From an uncultured Bacteroidia bacterium (GTDB lineage: Bacteria > Bacteroidota > Bacteroidia > NS11-12g > UBA955): a stretch of DNA of 64,000 nucleotides. A program made the translations under genes and the position numbers. Shown piece by piece: positions 15,891 to 25,004 of the stretch (positions are counted from its first letter, which is position 1; every line of letters starts with the position of its first letter). The stretch spans positions 590,004 to 654,003 of the forward strand of contig CALSPH010000002.1 in assembly GCA_943788195.1 (NCBI GenBank), read 5' to 3'. The notes beneath the pieces were generated by a model. The model was not told where the DNA came from, made no database searches, and saw only the letters and a list, made by a program, of their open reading frames with translations.

Positions 15891-17726
15891 TTACTTAATT
15901 CTTTTAATGGCCGCCCAACCCATCGCTTCGATGATTGCATTGTTTTTGTGGTAGATGTCATAACGATGGATAGGCGTTCCTTCGTTAAAATAAATAGTGC
16001 GATACACAAAATACACCGGAATGGGTTTGTGTAAATAAATCACTTCTGTACTGTCAATCGGCTGGATTTTTGCCAGCGTATCCAAGGGGTCATACTCGAG
16101 CAATCGGATGCTGTCCAATGGCTCCATTCCCATTTTTATTCTGAAATCATCGTAGTTCACTTTTCGGTTGTCTTCCAATAGAAAACGAGCCATTTCGAAA
16201 GGCTCTGCCAAGCGCACGCAACCGTGGCTCACTGCCCGTTGCTTTACCTTGAACTTCGATTTCAAGGGCGTATCATGCAAATAAATGCTATACGGATTGG
16301 GGAAAATATACTTGACCCGGCCCAGTGCATTGCTTTCGCCTTCTACTTGCACAATTTTAAAGGGCAGGCGATTCGCTCTGTATTTTTTCCAGTTGATGGT
16401 ATCCGGATAAACCTCTTTCTTTCCTTGATACACCCGATATTGATTCCTTCTTAAATAACTGCTATCCCTGCGCATACGCCAGTACATTTCACGCATGATG
16501 ATGCTTTTGGGGACCGTCCAGATTGGGTTAAGTACCATATACCGAATGCGTGAATATATTTGGGGCGTTTCATGGTTCTTGGGCTTATGATACCAGCGTT
16601 TGGTTTCCTCATATTTCTTCCATTGCTCGCTATAATCAGCAGCTTTCGCTTTCCCCACACAAATAATCATTTGCCGCGAGCTGTCTGTACCCGCCATGGT
16701 TAGCGTATAGTCTGGAAGGTTCACCAACACTTTCTTTTCTTTGGGATCCTCATAAAACCATCGCACCCGTTCCATGTTGGCCATAATTTCTGCTATACGC
16801 TGGTCTAAGGTGGTATTAATGATATCCATACTTTGCCGTCCGATGATTCCATCATTAGTTAATGCATACTGCGCTTGAATGCGCTTAATCACATTGCTAA
16901 ATGCGGGGCTGTATTTAACCGAGTCGTCCTTGGTTAGAACGGTGGAATTCATCAAGCCCATCTGGGTTAATTTCGCTGCTATTTCAGGTACTAATAAAGT
17001 AGCATCACCCGGCTCCAATTTTTTCAATGCGCCAAAGTCCACTTCCTTCCAATGCACACTGTCTGATTTCAATTTTTGGTATTTCTTCAATTCTGCTTTC
17101 AGCATGAGATAAAAGGAATCTTGAATGGATTGCCGTGTAAAACGGGTTTTATATTCTTTTTGTGAGAGAATGTACATCCAATCGAAATTGGTATGATCTC
17201 GCATGGGCAATTGATAATTGCTCCCAAAGATGTCTTTGGGGTTAGTGCGCCCAATGACCTGATCCTTTTGCACATGCAGCATACATAAACTCATTCGGAT
17301 ATCCATGGACGCCAATTGCGAATAATTCCATTCATCCGTTTTTAAGATGCCTTGCCTCAGTTCGTTGATTTTGTCCAAACCATACCAGCTGGCCAAAAGC
17401 CCTTCTTCTGACGCAGTTTTTTCTATAAATTTAATCCATCCCTGAAAGGCAGTAGAGTCGGTGCAAATCTCTGCCCAAATAGGCTCATATTCATATGATT
17501 TGTAGTGTGCCGACAGAGTATCCATCCATTCTAAATAGTAGAAGCCACTGTCCACCAATAGGTATGTCAGTTCTTCTTGAATGGCATTGGAATGGGCCGC
17601 TTCATCATACACAATGACCCGCTCTTCAATTTCAATATCTGGCACCTGATTTGGACCACAAGACGAAAGCATGATCAATGCACTGCTGCTTAGTAATAAA
17701 ATGGTGCGCCTAAGGCTGTATTTCAT
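15891..17726 (-). CDS. YcbB-type L,D-transpeptidase lipoprotein
   Basis: The 611-residue protein is a probable lipoprotein (hydrophobic start ending LSSCG). A helical scaffold domain (50-240) precedes a peptidoglycan-binding-like segment (about 255-310; ALTNDGIIGRQSMDIINTTL) and a YkuD catalytic domain (about 340-540). The catalytic motif is VSHGCVRLAEP, with Cys503 as nucleophile. The family makes 3-3 crosslinks between meso-diaminopimelate residues of peptidoglycan, or attaches lipoproteins, in the periplasm. It is the first gene of a two-gene unit with the NarL-type regulator. ATG 17726 gives a sensible signal sequence. Confidence 0.93.
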   Translation of the reverse strand: MKYSLRRTILLLSSSALIMLSSCGPNQVPDIEIEERVIVYDEAAHSNAIQEELTYLLVDSGFYYLEWMDTLSAHYKSYEYEPIWAEICTDSTAFQGWIKFIEKTASEEGLLASWYGLDKINELRQGILKTDEWNYSQLASMDIRMSLCMLHVQKDQVIGRTNPKDIFGSNYQLPMRDHTNFDWMYILSQKEYKTRFTRQSIQDSFYLMLKAELKKYQKLKSDSVHWKEVDFGALKKLEPGDATLLVPEIAAKLTQMGLMNSTVLTKDDSVKYSPAFSNVIKRIQAQYALTNDGIIGRQSMDIINTTLDQRIAEIMANMERVRWFYEDPKEKKVLVNLPDYTLTMAGTDSSRQMIICVGKAKAADYSEQWKKYEETKRWYHKPKNHETPQIYSRIRYMVLNPIWTVPKSIIMREMYWRMRRDSSYLRRNQYRVYQGKKEVYPDTINWKKYRANRLPFKIVQVEGESNALGRVKYIFPNPYSIYLHDTPLKSKFKVKQRAVSHGCVRLAEPFEMARFLLEDNRKVNYDDFRIKMGMEPLDSIRLLEYDPLDTLAKIQPIDSTEVIYLHKPIPVYFVYRTIYFNEGTPIHRYDIYHKNNAIIEAMGWAAIKRIK

Positions 17727-17841
17727 GTCTTTTTTGATGGTTCACTATAATGGTCTGAACAATATTAAGAAATGTGCTTGAGAAAAGAGTCACTCTTGGT
17801 CAAATGTTTATATATCCTGTATAAAAGAAACCAAACCGACT

Positions 17842-17849
17842 TACTTTTG
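17842..17849 (+). promoter_or_regulatory. -7 promoter box of the HAD gene
   Basis: TACTTTTG, a perfect TAnnTTTG match, ends 7 nt before the ATG at 17857. Confidence 0.45.
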
Positions 17850-17856
17850 TGGCAGT

Positions 17857-18285
17857 ATGAAATCGGATAAAAAACCCCTTCACTTTGTCAATACAAATCA
17901 GTCCATCAGTCCTGTGTTACCGAATGATATTAAAAACTTTTTGATAGATATTGACGGAACGATTTGCGATGACATTCCCAATGAACAGCCTGAGCGCATG
18001 GCCACAGCTGCAATGTATCCGGATGCCTTGGAAACGGTAAATAAATGGTACAACCAAGGACACATTATTACCTTTTTTACATCCCGATTAGAAGAGCACC
18101 GAAGTGTGACTCAAGAATGGCTCGACAGGCACGGTTTCAATTACCACCATCTGCTTTTTAACAAGCCCCGAGGCGGCAATTATCATTGGATTGATAATGC
18201 TACGGTGAAGGCAACCCAATTTACTGGCAATTTTACCGATTTGGTTCAGGAAAATAGAACCATTGAAGTTTTCGAAAATGACTAA
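17857..18285 (+). CDS. HAD-like phosphatase
   Basis: The 142-residue protein shows the HAD motif I LIDIDGTICDD (aspartates within IDIDGT), motif II-like TFFTSRLEEHR and a late acidic region IDNATVKA. It has the size of small one-domain HAD proteins in Bacteroidota that are often labelled phosphoheptose isomerase or 5'-nucleotidase without proof. The likely activity is hydrolysis of a small phosphate ester in the cytoplasm; substrate unknown. The -7 box 7 nt before the ATG suggests a very short leader. It is followed by a small hairpin (CATTTTA at 18304-18310, TAAAATG at 18315-18321) and a T9SS-tail gene. Confidence 0.8.
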   Translation: MKSDKKPLHFVNTNQSISPVLPNDIKNFLIDIDGTICDDIPNEQPERMATAAMYPDALETVNKWYNQGHIITFFTSRLEEHRSVTQEWLDRHGFNYHHLLFNKPRGGNYHWIDNATVKATQFTGNFTDLVQENRTIEVFEND

Positions 18286-18341
18286 ATCAAAACACTAATC
18301 CATCATTTTATCGGTAAAATGGTTATTTAAATTATTTCATT

Positions 18342-18632
18342 ATGAAAACGACATTACCCTTAATTCTTTTATACTTTGCCAGTACGCTTTTTGTTAAAGC
18401 TTCAAAGCAAATAGCATGGTCCATTTATCCTAATCCAGCCCAGAAAACAATCAATATTCAATCCAACATTAACGGACAATTGACTGTGATGGATCCGAAT
18501 GGAAAAGAAATTGTGCGGAGCATATTTCAATCATATGCCACACTAAACACTTCAAAATGGAGCAAAGGCATCTACTTCATTTCACTTTCTACAGATGAAA
18601 GTACAGTTTACAAGCGCGTGGTAAAAAATTAA
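18342..18632 (+). CDS. minimal T9SS type A sorting-domain protein
   Basis: The 96-residue protein is a signal peptide (1-20, LLYFASTLFVKAS) joined directly to a T9SS C-terminal sorting domain. The latter shows SIYPNPAQKTINIQ at about 27-40, the LTVMDPNGKEIVRS strand pair, the LNTSKWSKGIYFISL core and a basic VYKRVVKN end. T9SS substrates normally carry a large passenger before this domain; here there is none. It could be a short secreted protein, a decayed substrate that lost its passenger, or a decoy for the machinery. No neighbour suggests a partner. Confidence 0.8.
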   Translation: MKTTLPLILLYFASTLFVKASKQIAWSIYPNPAQKTINIQSNINGQLTVMDPNGKEIVRSIFQSYATLNTSKWSKGIYFISLSTDESTVYKRVVKN

Positions 18633-18709
18633 CCTCATAGGATTTTCTGATTTTCGCAGACATAGACCTGAATAGAGGACAGGGCCAACAGCTTATCCAA
18701 ATTTTCATA

Positions 18710-18717
18710 TATTTTTG
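18710..18717 (+). promoter_or_regulatory. -7 promoter box of the DUF6268-like gene
   Basis: TATTTTTG matches TAnnTTTG and ends 5 nt before the ATG at 18723. Confidence 0.45.
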
Positions 18718-18722
18718 CCCAT

Positions 18723-19661
18723 ATGAGGTTCATAAAACTATCACTTATTCTGGGTGCTCTTTTTCATTTTAGTGCGGCTAAAGCACAAAACTACATCGAT
18801 CTCGCTTCGGTGCAATATCAGTATTCATTGCCCAGCCAGTTCGATTCTTCCGCGGACGAATCAGATATCACGGAGTTCAGCTTTTCATTTACCCTCCCGA
18901 TTGTACTTTCTAAAAAAACGGTATTCATTACAGGCGGAACTATTAACAAATATACCTTAGACATGGTTCCTAAAGGACCCAGCACCACAATTTCCACTTA
19001 CTTATTTAAAGCTGGATTTAATATTAAACACAGCGAAAAGGTAACGGGAACCTATTTGCTTTTGCCCAAATTGGCTTCCGATTTTGAAAGTGATGTAAAT
19101 TCAAATGATTTTCAGTTTGGTGCATTGGGCTTATTAAAGTTCAACCGGAAAGAAAATTTCAAGTATAAGGTGGGACTGTATTATAACCCCGACCTTTTTG
19201 GAACCTTCTTCGTGCCCATTTTGGGCCTGTATTCCAAAACGGAAAAGTGGGAAGTAGATTTGACGATACCGGTTTCTGCCAAGGCAACATACAGCGTAAA
19301 CCAGTCTTGGAGCCTTGGAGCCGATTTTCAGGCCATTGTTAAATCGTTCAACTTGCATCGAGCTTTTTTCTATAATCCCAATCAAATGGGACAAAAGCCA
19401 AATGGCGAATATCTGCATCAAGCCACCAATGAGATTTCTGCGTTTATATCTCATGAATTTAAGCCCGGCATTATTCTGAAAGGGCAAGTAGGCTATAGTA
19501 TTGGTCGGAGTTACCGAATCTATGACAATTCTGATAAAATCGATTTTGGCATCAGTGCCTTTAAGTTTGGCGATAACCGCAACCAGTTGAATTCTGATTT
19601 TACGGACGGAATGGTATTTCGTGCTCAACTCATTTATCGTTTGTATTTGGACGATAAATAA
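18723..19661 (+). CDS. outer-membrane beta-barrel protein (DUF6268-like)
   Basis: The 312-residue protein has a signal peptide (1-21, ending AKAQ) and then alternating beta strands with aromatic belts (FSFSFTLPIV, FKAGFNIKHSEKVTGTYLLLPKL), ending in an aromatic-bounded strand (VFRAQLIYRLYLDDK), as in outer-membrane barrels. The overall pattern agrees with Bacteroidota DUF6268 proteins of unknown role. It probably sits in the outer membrane; there is no visible ligand motif. It has its own near-leaderless promoter. Confidence 0.7.
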   Translation: MRFIKLSLILGALFHFSAAKAQNYIDLASVQYQYSLPSQFDSSADESDITEFSFSFTLPIVLSKKTVFITGGTINKYTLDMVPKGPSTTISTYLFKAGFNIKHSEKVTGTYLLLPKLASDFESDVNSNDFQFGALGLLKFNRKENFKYKVGLYYNPDLFGTFFVPILGLYSKTEKWEVDLTIPVSAKATYSVNQSWSLGADFQAIVKSFNLHRAFFYNPNQMGQKPNGEYLHQATNEISAFISHEFKPGIILKGQVGYSIGRSYRIYDNSDKIDFGISAFKFGDNRNQLNSDFTDGMVFRAQLIYRLYLDDK

Positions 19662-19745
19662 GCTTCACCAACGCTAGGAATATCCAATTGAACCCTTTTT
19701 AAAGCCAATGCAATAAAAGTTACATTACTTAAGCGCAGACGGATA

Positions 19746-19753
19746 TATATTTG
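19746..19753 (+). promoter_or_regulatory. -7 promoter box of the rhodanese operon
   Basis: TATATTTG matches TAnnTTTG and ends 20 nt before the ATG at 19774. Confidence 0.45.
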
Positions 19754-19773
19754 CAAGAATAAACTCCAATAAA

Positions 19774-20208
19774 ATGAAACGAATTCTTATCCTAACTATT
19801 TTCTCCATGGCAGTTGGAGCTTGTAGCAATGCTAAACCCAATCAAAGCCAAAACCAAAGCAGCGATAGCGCTGCACCTGCGCAAGCTAAACCCCAAGTTA
19901 AAACGCTTAAGCAAGGTGAATTGGATAGCTTCATCCAAAAAGACAGTGTGATATTAATTGATGTTCGCACCCCAGGTGAAGTGGCCGATGGTTATATTCC
20001 CGGAGCAGATTCGTTTATCGATATTAACAATGCAGCCTTTGAAAGTAAAATTGGTCAATTAAACCCAAACTATACCTATGTAATGTATTGCAGAAGTGGC
20101 GGGCGAAGTGGTCGTGCGGCTAGCTACATGATCAATAATGGGTTCACCCGTGTATACAATCTAGAAGGCGGAATGCTTTCCTATAAAGGGGTGGTTGCGA
20201 AACCATAA
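19774..20208 (+). CDS. rhodanese-like domain lipoprotein
   Basis: The 144-residue protein has a lipoprotein signal (ending VGACSN), a low-complexity Q/S/A linker and a single rhodanese domain. The active-site loop is YCRSGGRSGRA with the persulfide-forming cysteine, preceded by LIDVRTPGEVADGYIPGA. Such periplasmic rhodaneses transfer sulfane sulfur between acceptors. The stop codon directly abuts the ATG of a YeiH-type transporter, so the two are surely co-transcribed and point to sulfur-compound handling. Confidence 0.9.
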   Translation: MKRILILTIFSMAVGACSNAKPNQSQNQSSDSAAPAQAKPQVKTLKQGELDSFIQKDSVILIDVRTPGEVADGYIPGADSFIDINNAAFESKIGQLNPNYTYVMYCRSGGRSGRAASYMINNGFTRVYNLEGGMLSYKGVVAKP

Positions 20209-21180
20209 ATGGTTCAAAAACTCAGTTCAATGATCCGCGGATTGCTGTTAACCATTGGTTTAACACTAATCGCGTATATCATATCAGCGTATAGCGGCAT
20301 CAATGTAATATTGATGGGCCTATTGCTCGGGATTATCATCGGGAATTTGTTTTCATTTTCCGATAAATATGCGCCAGGCATCAAGTTTAGTGCTGGTATT
20401 TTACTCGAAATAGCGATTGTTCTCATTGCATTCTCCATTAATTATGCCAGCCTGATTCAATTGGGCTGGCAAACCCTGCTCATCTTGCTGGCATCTGTGG
20501 TTTGGGTGTTAGCCATTACCCTTTTTCTGGCCAAAAAATTAAAATGTCCGGGAACCACAGGTTGGTTGATCGGTTTTGGAACGGCCATTTGTGGCTCCTC
20601 CGCAATTGCAGCATTGGCACCTCAAATTGCAAAAGACAAGTCGGACATGGGCATGGCGCTGGCTGTGGTAAATATCATGGGTTTGTTGGGCATGGTGCTT
20701 TTACCCTATGTAGTTCCGATCTGGCTCAATGATGCAGACACGGCCATCTTGTTGGGTTCATCCCTGCACTCTTTAGGTAATGTAGCTGGTGCCGGTTTTG
20801 TAATCAATGAGCAAGTAGGTGAAATGGCGGTTACTATTAAAATGGGCCGAATTGCGCTTTTAGCTCCCGCCCTGTTTCTTTTTCAAGTGCTGATACACAA
20901 GCAAAGCCCCAGCAAAGAAAGCAGCAAAATGAAACTGCAATGGTACTTGATTGCATTTATTGTGGTTTCTGTTTTCGTAACATTGGTTCCGATGCCTGCA
21001 CAATTCTTAAGTGGCAGTAAATGGTCGGCAAATGCCATTCTTACCGTTGCCATGGCAGCGATTGGATTGAAAATGAATTTATCCACTGTCGCCAAATCTG
21101 GCAAGCGAGGAATTATTTTTGGTCTGCTTGTATTTGTATTGCAACTGATCCTGATCTTATTTTTGATTTGGTTGCTTTAA
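20209..21180 (+). CDS. YeiH family (UPF0324) putative sulfate exporter
   Basis: The 323-residue inner-membrane protein has about ten helices and the UPF0324 signatures: GLLLGIIIGNL, FSAGILLEIAIVLIAF, and the central FGTAICGSSAIAALAP motif, with SSLHSLGNVAGAG later. Relatives are annotated as sulfate or taurine-linked exporters, mostly by context. Its ATG follows the rhodanese stop codon with no gap. Together they suggest oxidised-sulfur export with periplasmic sulfur transfer, which is an inference. Confidence 0.88.
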   Translation: MVQKLSSMIRGLLLTIGLTLIAYIISAYSGINVILMGLLLGIIIGNLFSFSDKYAPGIKFSAGILLEIAIVLIAFSINYASLIQLGWQTLLILLASVVWVLAITLFLAKKLKCPGTTGWLIGFGTAICGSSAIAALAPQIAKDKSDMGMALAVVNIMGLLGMVLLPYVVPIWLNDADTAILLGSSLHSLGNVAGAGFVINEQVGEMAVTIKMGRIALLAPALFLFQVLIHKQSPSKESSKMKLQWYLIAFIVVSVFVTLVPMPAQFLSGSKWSANAILTVAMAAIGLKMNLSTVAKSGKRGIIFGLLVFVLQLILILFLIWLL

Positions 21181-21209
21181 GGCAAACTTGCTCCCTGTCC
21201 TCGAAAATT

Positions 21210-21752
21210 TTACTGACCCAACACCTTTGCATCAAAAAAAAAAACTGAATTAACATTCAATTCATGATCGCGTGTTAACACTTTTCGGGTTACAGTATTG
21301 CAGCGCAAATTAAACTCGTCCTTCTTGATGTATTCTTTCAGGTCGGTTCCGCCCAAGTCCAGCTCAATCACTTTTCCTACATTCATTGGAATATCATTTT
21401 TCCATGCGATCAAACGTTCGTCCAATCCATCTGCATCAATAAAGATTTCAATGGATTTTAAAAAATCTAAATCACTGTCGTTCGGTGAGGTCAGGCTAAG
21501 ACGTAATCGAGTCAATAAAATTTTCTCAACCAGGTCTTTGCGCGTATCATTTACGGCAAACTGTGACTCAGAACGCGTTTCCATATCAGGGGTAAAAACA
21601 TTAAAAGGAAGATTGATACCCGTGGACTTCGCCACTATTATCGTGGAGTTATATTCCAAATCAAATTGCGTGAGTTTATCTATTTTTTTACAACCAGCTG
21701 CGAACAAAGCCAGCACAGAAAGCGCTAAAGTGTATATTTTTAGTTTAACCAT
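21210..21752 (-). CDS. hypothetical lipoprotein
   Basis: The 180-residue protein has a lipoprotein signal (LALFAAGCKK) and no recognised domain. The rest is a mixed alpha/beta sequence with segments such as RLRLSLTSPNDSDLDFLKSIEIFI and VIELDLGGTDLKEYI, which resembles a soluble beta-sandwich anchored on the periplasmic face. It converges with the YeiH gene (29-bp gap). Function unknown. Confidence 0.7.
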   Translation of the reverse strand: MVKLKIYTLALSVLALFAAGCKKIDKLTQFDLEYNSTIIVAKSTGINLPFNVFTPDMETRSESQFAVNDTRKDLVEKILLTRLRLSLTSPNDSDLDFLKSIEIFIDADGLDERLIAWKNDIPMNVGKVIELDLGGTDLKEYIKKDEFNLRCNTVTRKVLTRDHELNVNSVFFFDAKVLGQ

Positions 21753-22221
21753 ATTTATGTACTACAAAAATCTTGCAAATTAGGATAACAAATGTCATAA
21801 TAAGTCCATGAATAACAAATACTTAACCATTGATTTATTGACATTTAGACAACTACAGGTTTTCTTTGTTCCAAATCCGCGGACATAAAAATGCCCTGCG
21901 TTGAGCAGCATTCATTCTTTCTAGTTGCGGGGACAGCAATGTGCTTATGCTCATAGTTGCAATGATATTTAAACCGTAGGGAAAGGCATTCAAAAAAGAG
22001 AAATCATGTTATTTTTTGTCAATTTATTTGTCAAATTTTACTTTTTGGAACATTCTATAATGTAACTGATGGAACCACTCTTTATGTTCAGAGAACTTAC
22101 TAAAAGTTCATACCAAATGCCAAAAACCAATGCTGTTCTACAGTATCCGATTAAAAACTTCCCTGCTAAACCAACATTCGCAAAAAACCTTGAAGTTAAA
22201 TAAATAACATACATTGCTACA
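21753..22221. other. 469-bp intergenic region with a tRNA-end repeat
   Basis: No gene is visible. It carries a 19-bp exact copy (21918-21936) of the 3' end and outer flank of the initiator tRNA-Met gene, and short repeats such as TTGTCAA-TTTATTTGTCAAA near 22016-22036. The rest is AT-rich and unexplained. Confidence 0.6.
21918..21936 (-). repeat. copy of the tRNA-fMet 3' end and flank (att-like)
   Basis: TTTCTAGTTGCGGGGACAG is identical to 22976-22994, which spans the 3' end of the initiator tRNA-Met and 7 bp beyond it. It is in the same orientation, as expected for an attachment-site repeat. Confidence 0.6.
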
Positions 22222-22782
22222 ATGAAAAAAAGTTTAGCTTTATTAGCGTTTTCTGCAATAAACATAATTTTCAGTTGTAGTGTATTTGGTCAAGAATCAA
22301 CTGTGTTAGAACCAAAAAATATTATCCATGGCAGCGTAGGCATTTTAGGTTTAGGGTTTGCAGCTATTATTAACTACGAACGATTAGTAGTAAAAACCGA
22401 AGATCGCAAATATCTGATTAACTGCTATGCACATGGTGGTGTTGGCTACTACGCCGAATTTGGTCTTGGGTATGGGCCTACTTTTGTAACAAGTTTTAAA
22501 GGTATTTTAGGTAGAAAAAATGCTCATTTAGAATTGGGTCTTGGCATTACAGGTTTAGTTAATAATGGAAATTATGAATACGACTACGACAATTACTTAA
22601 GAGGCAACGAACCTAAACCCACACGACTAGATCATACTTGGGTATTACCTGCTGGAACCATAGGGTACCGATATCAAACACCAGGAGAAGACTTTGTTTT
22701 TCGTACTGGCGTTGGCTTCCCTGATGGTGTTTATATTTCAATCGGATTCGCTTTTTTTAATTCTAAAGAATTAAAGTTGTAA
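22222..22782 (+). CDS. hypothetical secreted beta-barrel-like protein
   Basis: The 186-residue protein has a signal peptide (1-23, ending VFGQ) and glycine- and aromatic-rich strands (GSVGILGLGFAAIINYERL, GVGYYAEFGLGYGPTF, YISIGFAFFN) typical of small outer-membrane barrels in Bacteroidota. Function unknown. It lies between tRNA-Met-end repeats (21918-21936, 22859-22875 and the tRNA itself), so it may be cargo of a small integrated segment. Confidence 0.65.
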   Translation: MKKSLALLAFSAINIIFSCSVFGQESTVLEPKNIIHGSVGILGLGFAAIINYERLVVKTEDRKYLINCYAHGGVGYYAEFGLGYGPTFVTSFKGILGRKNAHLELGLGITGLVNNGNYEYDYDNYLRGNEPKPTRLDHTWVLPAGTIGYRYQTPGEDFVFRTGVGFPDGVYISIGFAFFNSKELKL

Positions 22783-22858
22783 AAAGGGTGCTAATTTAGC
22801 ATGTTTTTTCAGCCAAAAAACTGAGAACAATAACTCTACAGCTAATACTCTCATTGGC

Positions 22859-22875
22859 GTTGCGGGGACAGGACT
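22859..22875 (-). repeat. second copy of the tRNA-fMet 3' end
   Basis: GTTGCGGGGACAGGACT is identical to 22982-22998 in the 3' part of the initiator tRNA-Met gene and has the same orientation. It is followed by a TTCCTTCGACTTC intergenic repeat. Confidence 0.6.
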
Positions 22876-22948
22876 TCCTTCGACTTCAATTTGTTCCGCC
22901 CAGGACGGGCTTCTCGTCCTAACTCTATCCAGAAACACTATTCCATAA

Positions 22949-22978
22949 AAAAACCTTAAAGTTGCCTTCAAGGTTTTT
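22949..22978 (-). terminator. terminator of tRNA-fMet
   Basis: AAAAACCTTAAA (22949-22960) and TTCAAGGTTTTT (22967-22978) form a 12-bp stem with one G-T pair directly downstream of the tRNA on the minus strand, ending in T residues there. Confidence 0.75.
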
Positions 22979-22982
22979 CTAG

Positions 22983-23054
<72 letters not shown>

Positions 23055-23138
23055 ATCTGGGCGCGAATATACACCCTTTTTAAATCGAATAAAAAGGAAC
23101 CTAAGAAATAATTAATTAAAGTTTTGAATTGGGGAATC

Positions 23139-24200
23139 TTACTCGCCCATTAAATCGGCATAAGCCTTCGTCTTCTTGCTGTGCTCCAACAAAACATGAA
23201 TCATCGCAGTCATCGGCACCGCCAATATCATCCCTAAAATACCCCACACAAAGCCCCAAACCAATAAAGCCACAATCGTTACGATGGCATTGATGTTCAC
23301 TTTGTTCCCCATTACTTTCGGGGTGATTAAATTGCCTTCTAAGAACTGCACCACCAAAATCATGATTAACACACCCAGAATGGACAAGGGATTATCCTTG
23401 GTTGCAAAAGCAACTAACACCGCCAAACTACCGCCCAATAAATTTCCGAGGTATGGAAGTATACTTAATACTGCTGAAGAAAGACCCAGGGCAATGGCGA
23501 AAGGAATTCCTAAAATGAGCAAACCAATCGAATTTAAAACGGCCAAAATAACCACTACGATCAACAAGCCCATGATATAATTCCGCACCACGCTCTTGAG
23601 CGCATCAGCTGTCTTTTCCCAGGTTCTCAAATCTTGTTCTTGCGTTGGTAATTGATAAAAGAAATTTTTAAGCTTTTGTCGATTCATTAAAATCAAGATC
23701 ATGAAAATGGGTAGCATTACCATAAAAGATAAAAAACCGGAGACTGAACTCCACACCGACTCTAGAACACCGGTCATTGTAGATTGTAATTTATCGGTAT
23801 AGTCACCCAGGCCAGCCATTAGTTTTTGTTTATCTAAGCCCAAATATTCATTCAATAAGTCCAATATTTTTTGCAACAATTCATTGGTCTTTTCTCCCAA
23901 CATAGGCAGCCCATCGATCATGTTATAGTATTGTTTACTGATGATTGTAACCACGCCAACCAACAAGGTAAATAGTACCAAGCTGGTCAATAGAATTGCT
24001 AAGGTTGAATTCCATTTTTTTCGTTCCAAGAATCCAACCACTGGACTAATGCTAATACTCAATAGCAAGGCCAAAACCAAGGGAGCCAATACAAACTGTG
24101 CCTGCTGCAGCACAATCACCGAACCAATAATAGCCGCAGTAATAAAAAATATTTTACGCATAGATTGGAGTCGAAGATACATGAAAATAAAGTGATTCAT
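23139..24200 (-). CDS. AI-2E family (PerM-like) membrane permease
   Basis: The protein of up to 353 residues has about eight membrane helices and a large external loop, with the family motifs LAPLVLALLLSISISPVV near the start and GIPFAIALGLSSAVLSILPYLG, LEGNLITPKVMG and LLVWGFVWGILGMILAVP later. Members export or exchange small solutes; one subgroup acts as Na+/H+ antiporter, and the autoinducer-2 role is proven only in few. The start is uncertain: ATG 24200 is the longest, but ATG 24161 (MRKIFFITAA) sits right before the first helix. It is divergent from a lipoprotein gene. Confidence 0.88.
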   Translation of the reverse strand: MNHFIFMYLRLQSMRKIFFITAAIIGSVIVLQQAQFVLAPLVLALLLSISISPVVGFLERKKWNSTLAILLTSLVLFTLLVGVVTIISKQYYNMIDGLPMLGEKTNELLQKILDLLNEYLGLDKQKLMAGLGDYTDKLQSTMTGVLESVWSSVSGFLSFMVMLPIFMILILMNRQKLKNFFYQLPTQEQDLRTWEKTADALKSVVRNYIMGLLIVVVILAVLNSIGLLILGIPFAIALGLSSAVLSILPYLGNLLGGSLAVLVAFATKDNPLSILGVLIMILVVQFLEGNLITPKVMGNKVNINAIVTIVALLVWGFVWGILGMILAVPMTAMIHVLLEHSKKTKAYADLMGE

Positions 24201-24216
24201 TGAACGTTATCTAATC

Positions 24217-24957
24217 ATGAAATTGCTGGCAAAATCACTTTTTTACATCCTTTTATCATCATTTCTTGTTTTAGGCTGCGGCAATCAATGGACCGATTTA
24301 CTGGATGAAAAGTCCCCCGCGCAGTTCACTTCTACTTTAGATACTTCAATCTCCTATCAATCCATCCGTACCGAGATCGCCACAACTCAACAAAAAACAG
24401 CCAAAACCTATACCCAGTCCACCGAAAAAAACGAGGCGCTAAAAAACGCAGGCATGGTATTGGACAGTTTAATTTACCATCAAATCATCCCGTATTGGAA
24501 GGGTACAGGATGGACCTTTACAGGACATACCGATACCCCTGGCCAAGGAACAGTAGCCTGTGGCTACTTTGTTTCTACCACATTGAAACACGCGGGGTTC
24601 AATCTCAATCGGTATAAATTGGCCCAAGCAGCTTCCAAACAAGCAGGTGAAGTCTTGGTGGGCAAGGCCAACTTGAAGGTACTAACGGGAACTCCGCAAC
24701 AATTACGAACCCATATGCTTAAAAACAGCCGTCCAGGACTCTATTTTCTAGGGCTCGACTTTCATGAAGCCTATCTATGGTTGACCAAGAACGAACTGTA
24801 TATTGTGCATTCAAACTACATTAATAATCAAGGCGTGATTCAGGAAAAAGCAATAGAAAGTAGTGCATTAGCCGCCTCCAAATCTTTCTGGTTTGCGCCC
24901 ATTGGCGGTTCTGCTTCGCTAACGAAAAAATGGTTATCCAAGACCCAAATCAACTAG
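24217..24957 (+). CDS. lipoprotein with cysteine-peptidase-like motifs
   Basis: The 246-residue protein has a lipoprotein signal (LVLGC, Cys21) and a conserved domain with YWKGTGWTFTGHTDTP, VACGYFVSTTLKHAGF (Cys115), DFHEAYLW (His183) and IVHSNYI. The Cys-then-His order with an aromatic-rich core resembles NlpC/P60-like or papain-fold amidases, which would act on peptidoglycan or peptides in the periplasm. I recognise the family only as conserved in Bacteroidota. The catalytic assignment is inference. Confidence 0.65.
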   Translation: MKLLAKSLFYILLSSFLVLGCGNQWTDLLDEKSPAQFTSTLDTSISYQSIRTEIATTQQKTAKTYTQSTEKNEALKNAGMVLDSLIYHQIIPYWKGTGWTFTGHTDTPGQGTVACGYFVSTTLKHAGFNLNRYKLAQAASKQAGEVLVGKANLKVLTGTPQQLRTHMLKNSRPGLYFLGLDFHEAYLWLTKNELYIVHSNYINNQGVIQEKAIESSALAASKSFWFAPIGGSASLTKKWLSKTQIN

Positions 24958-25004
24958 ACGTATAATTAAGGGGTCTGCTATTAGCAATTGAATAGATTAA
25001 TAAT

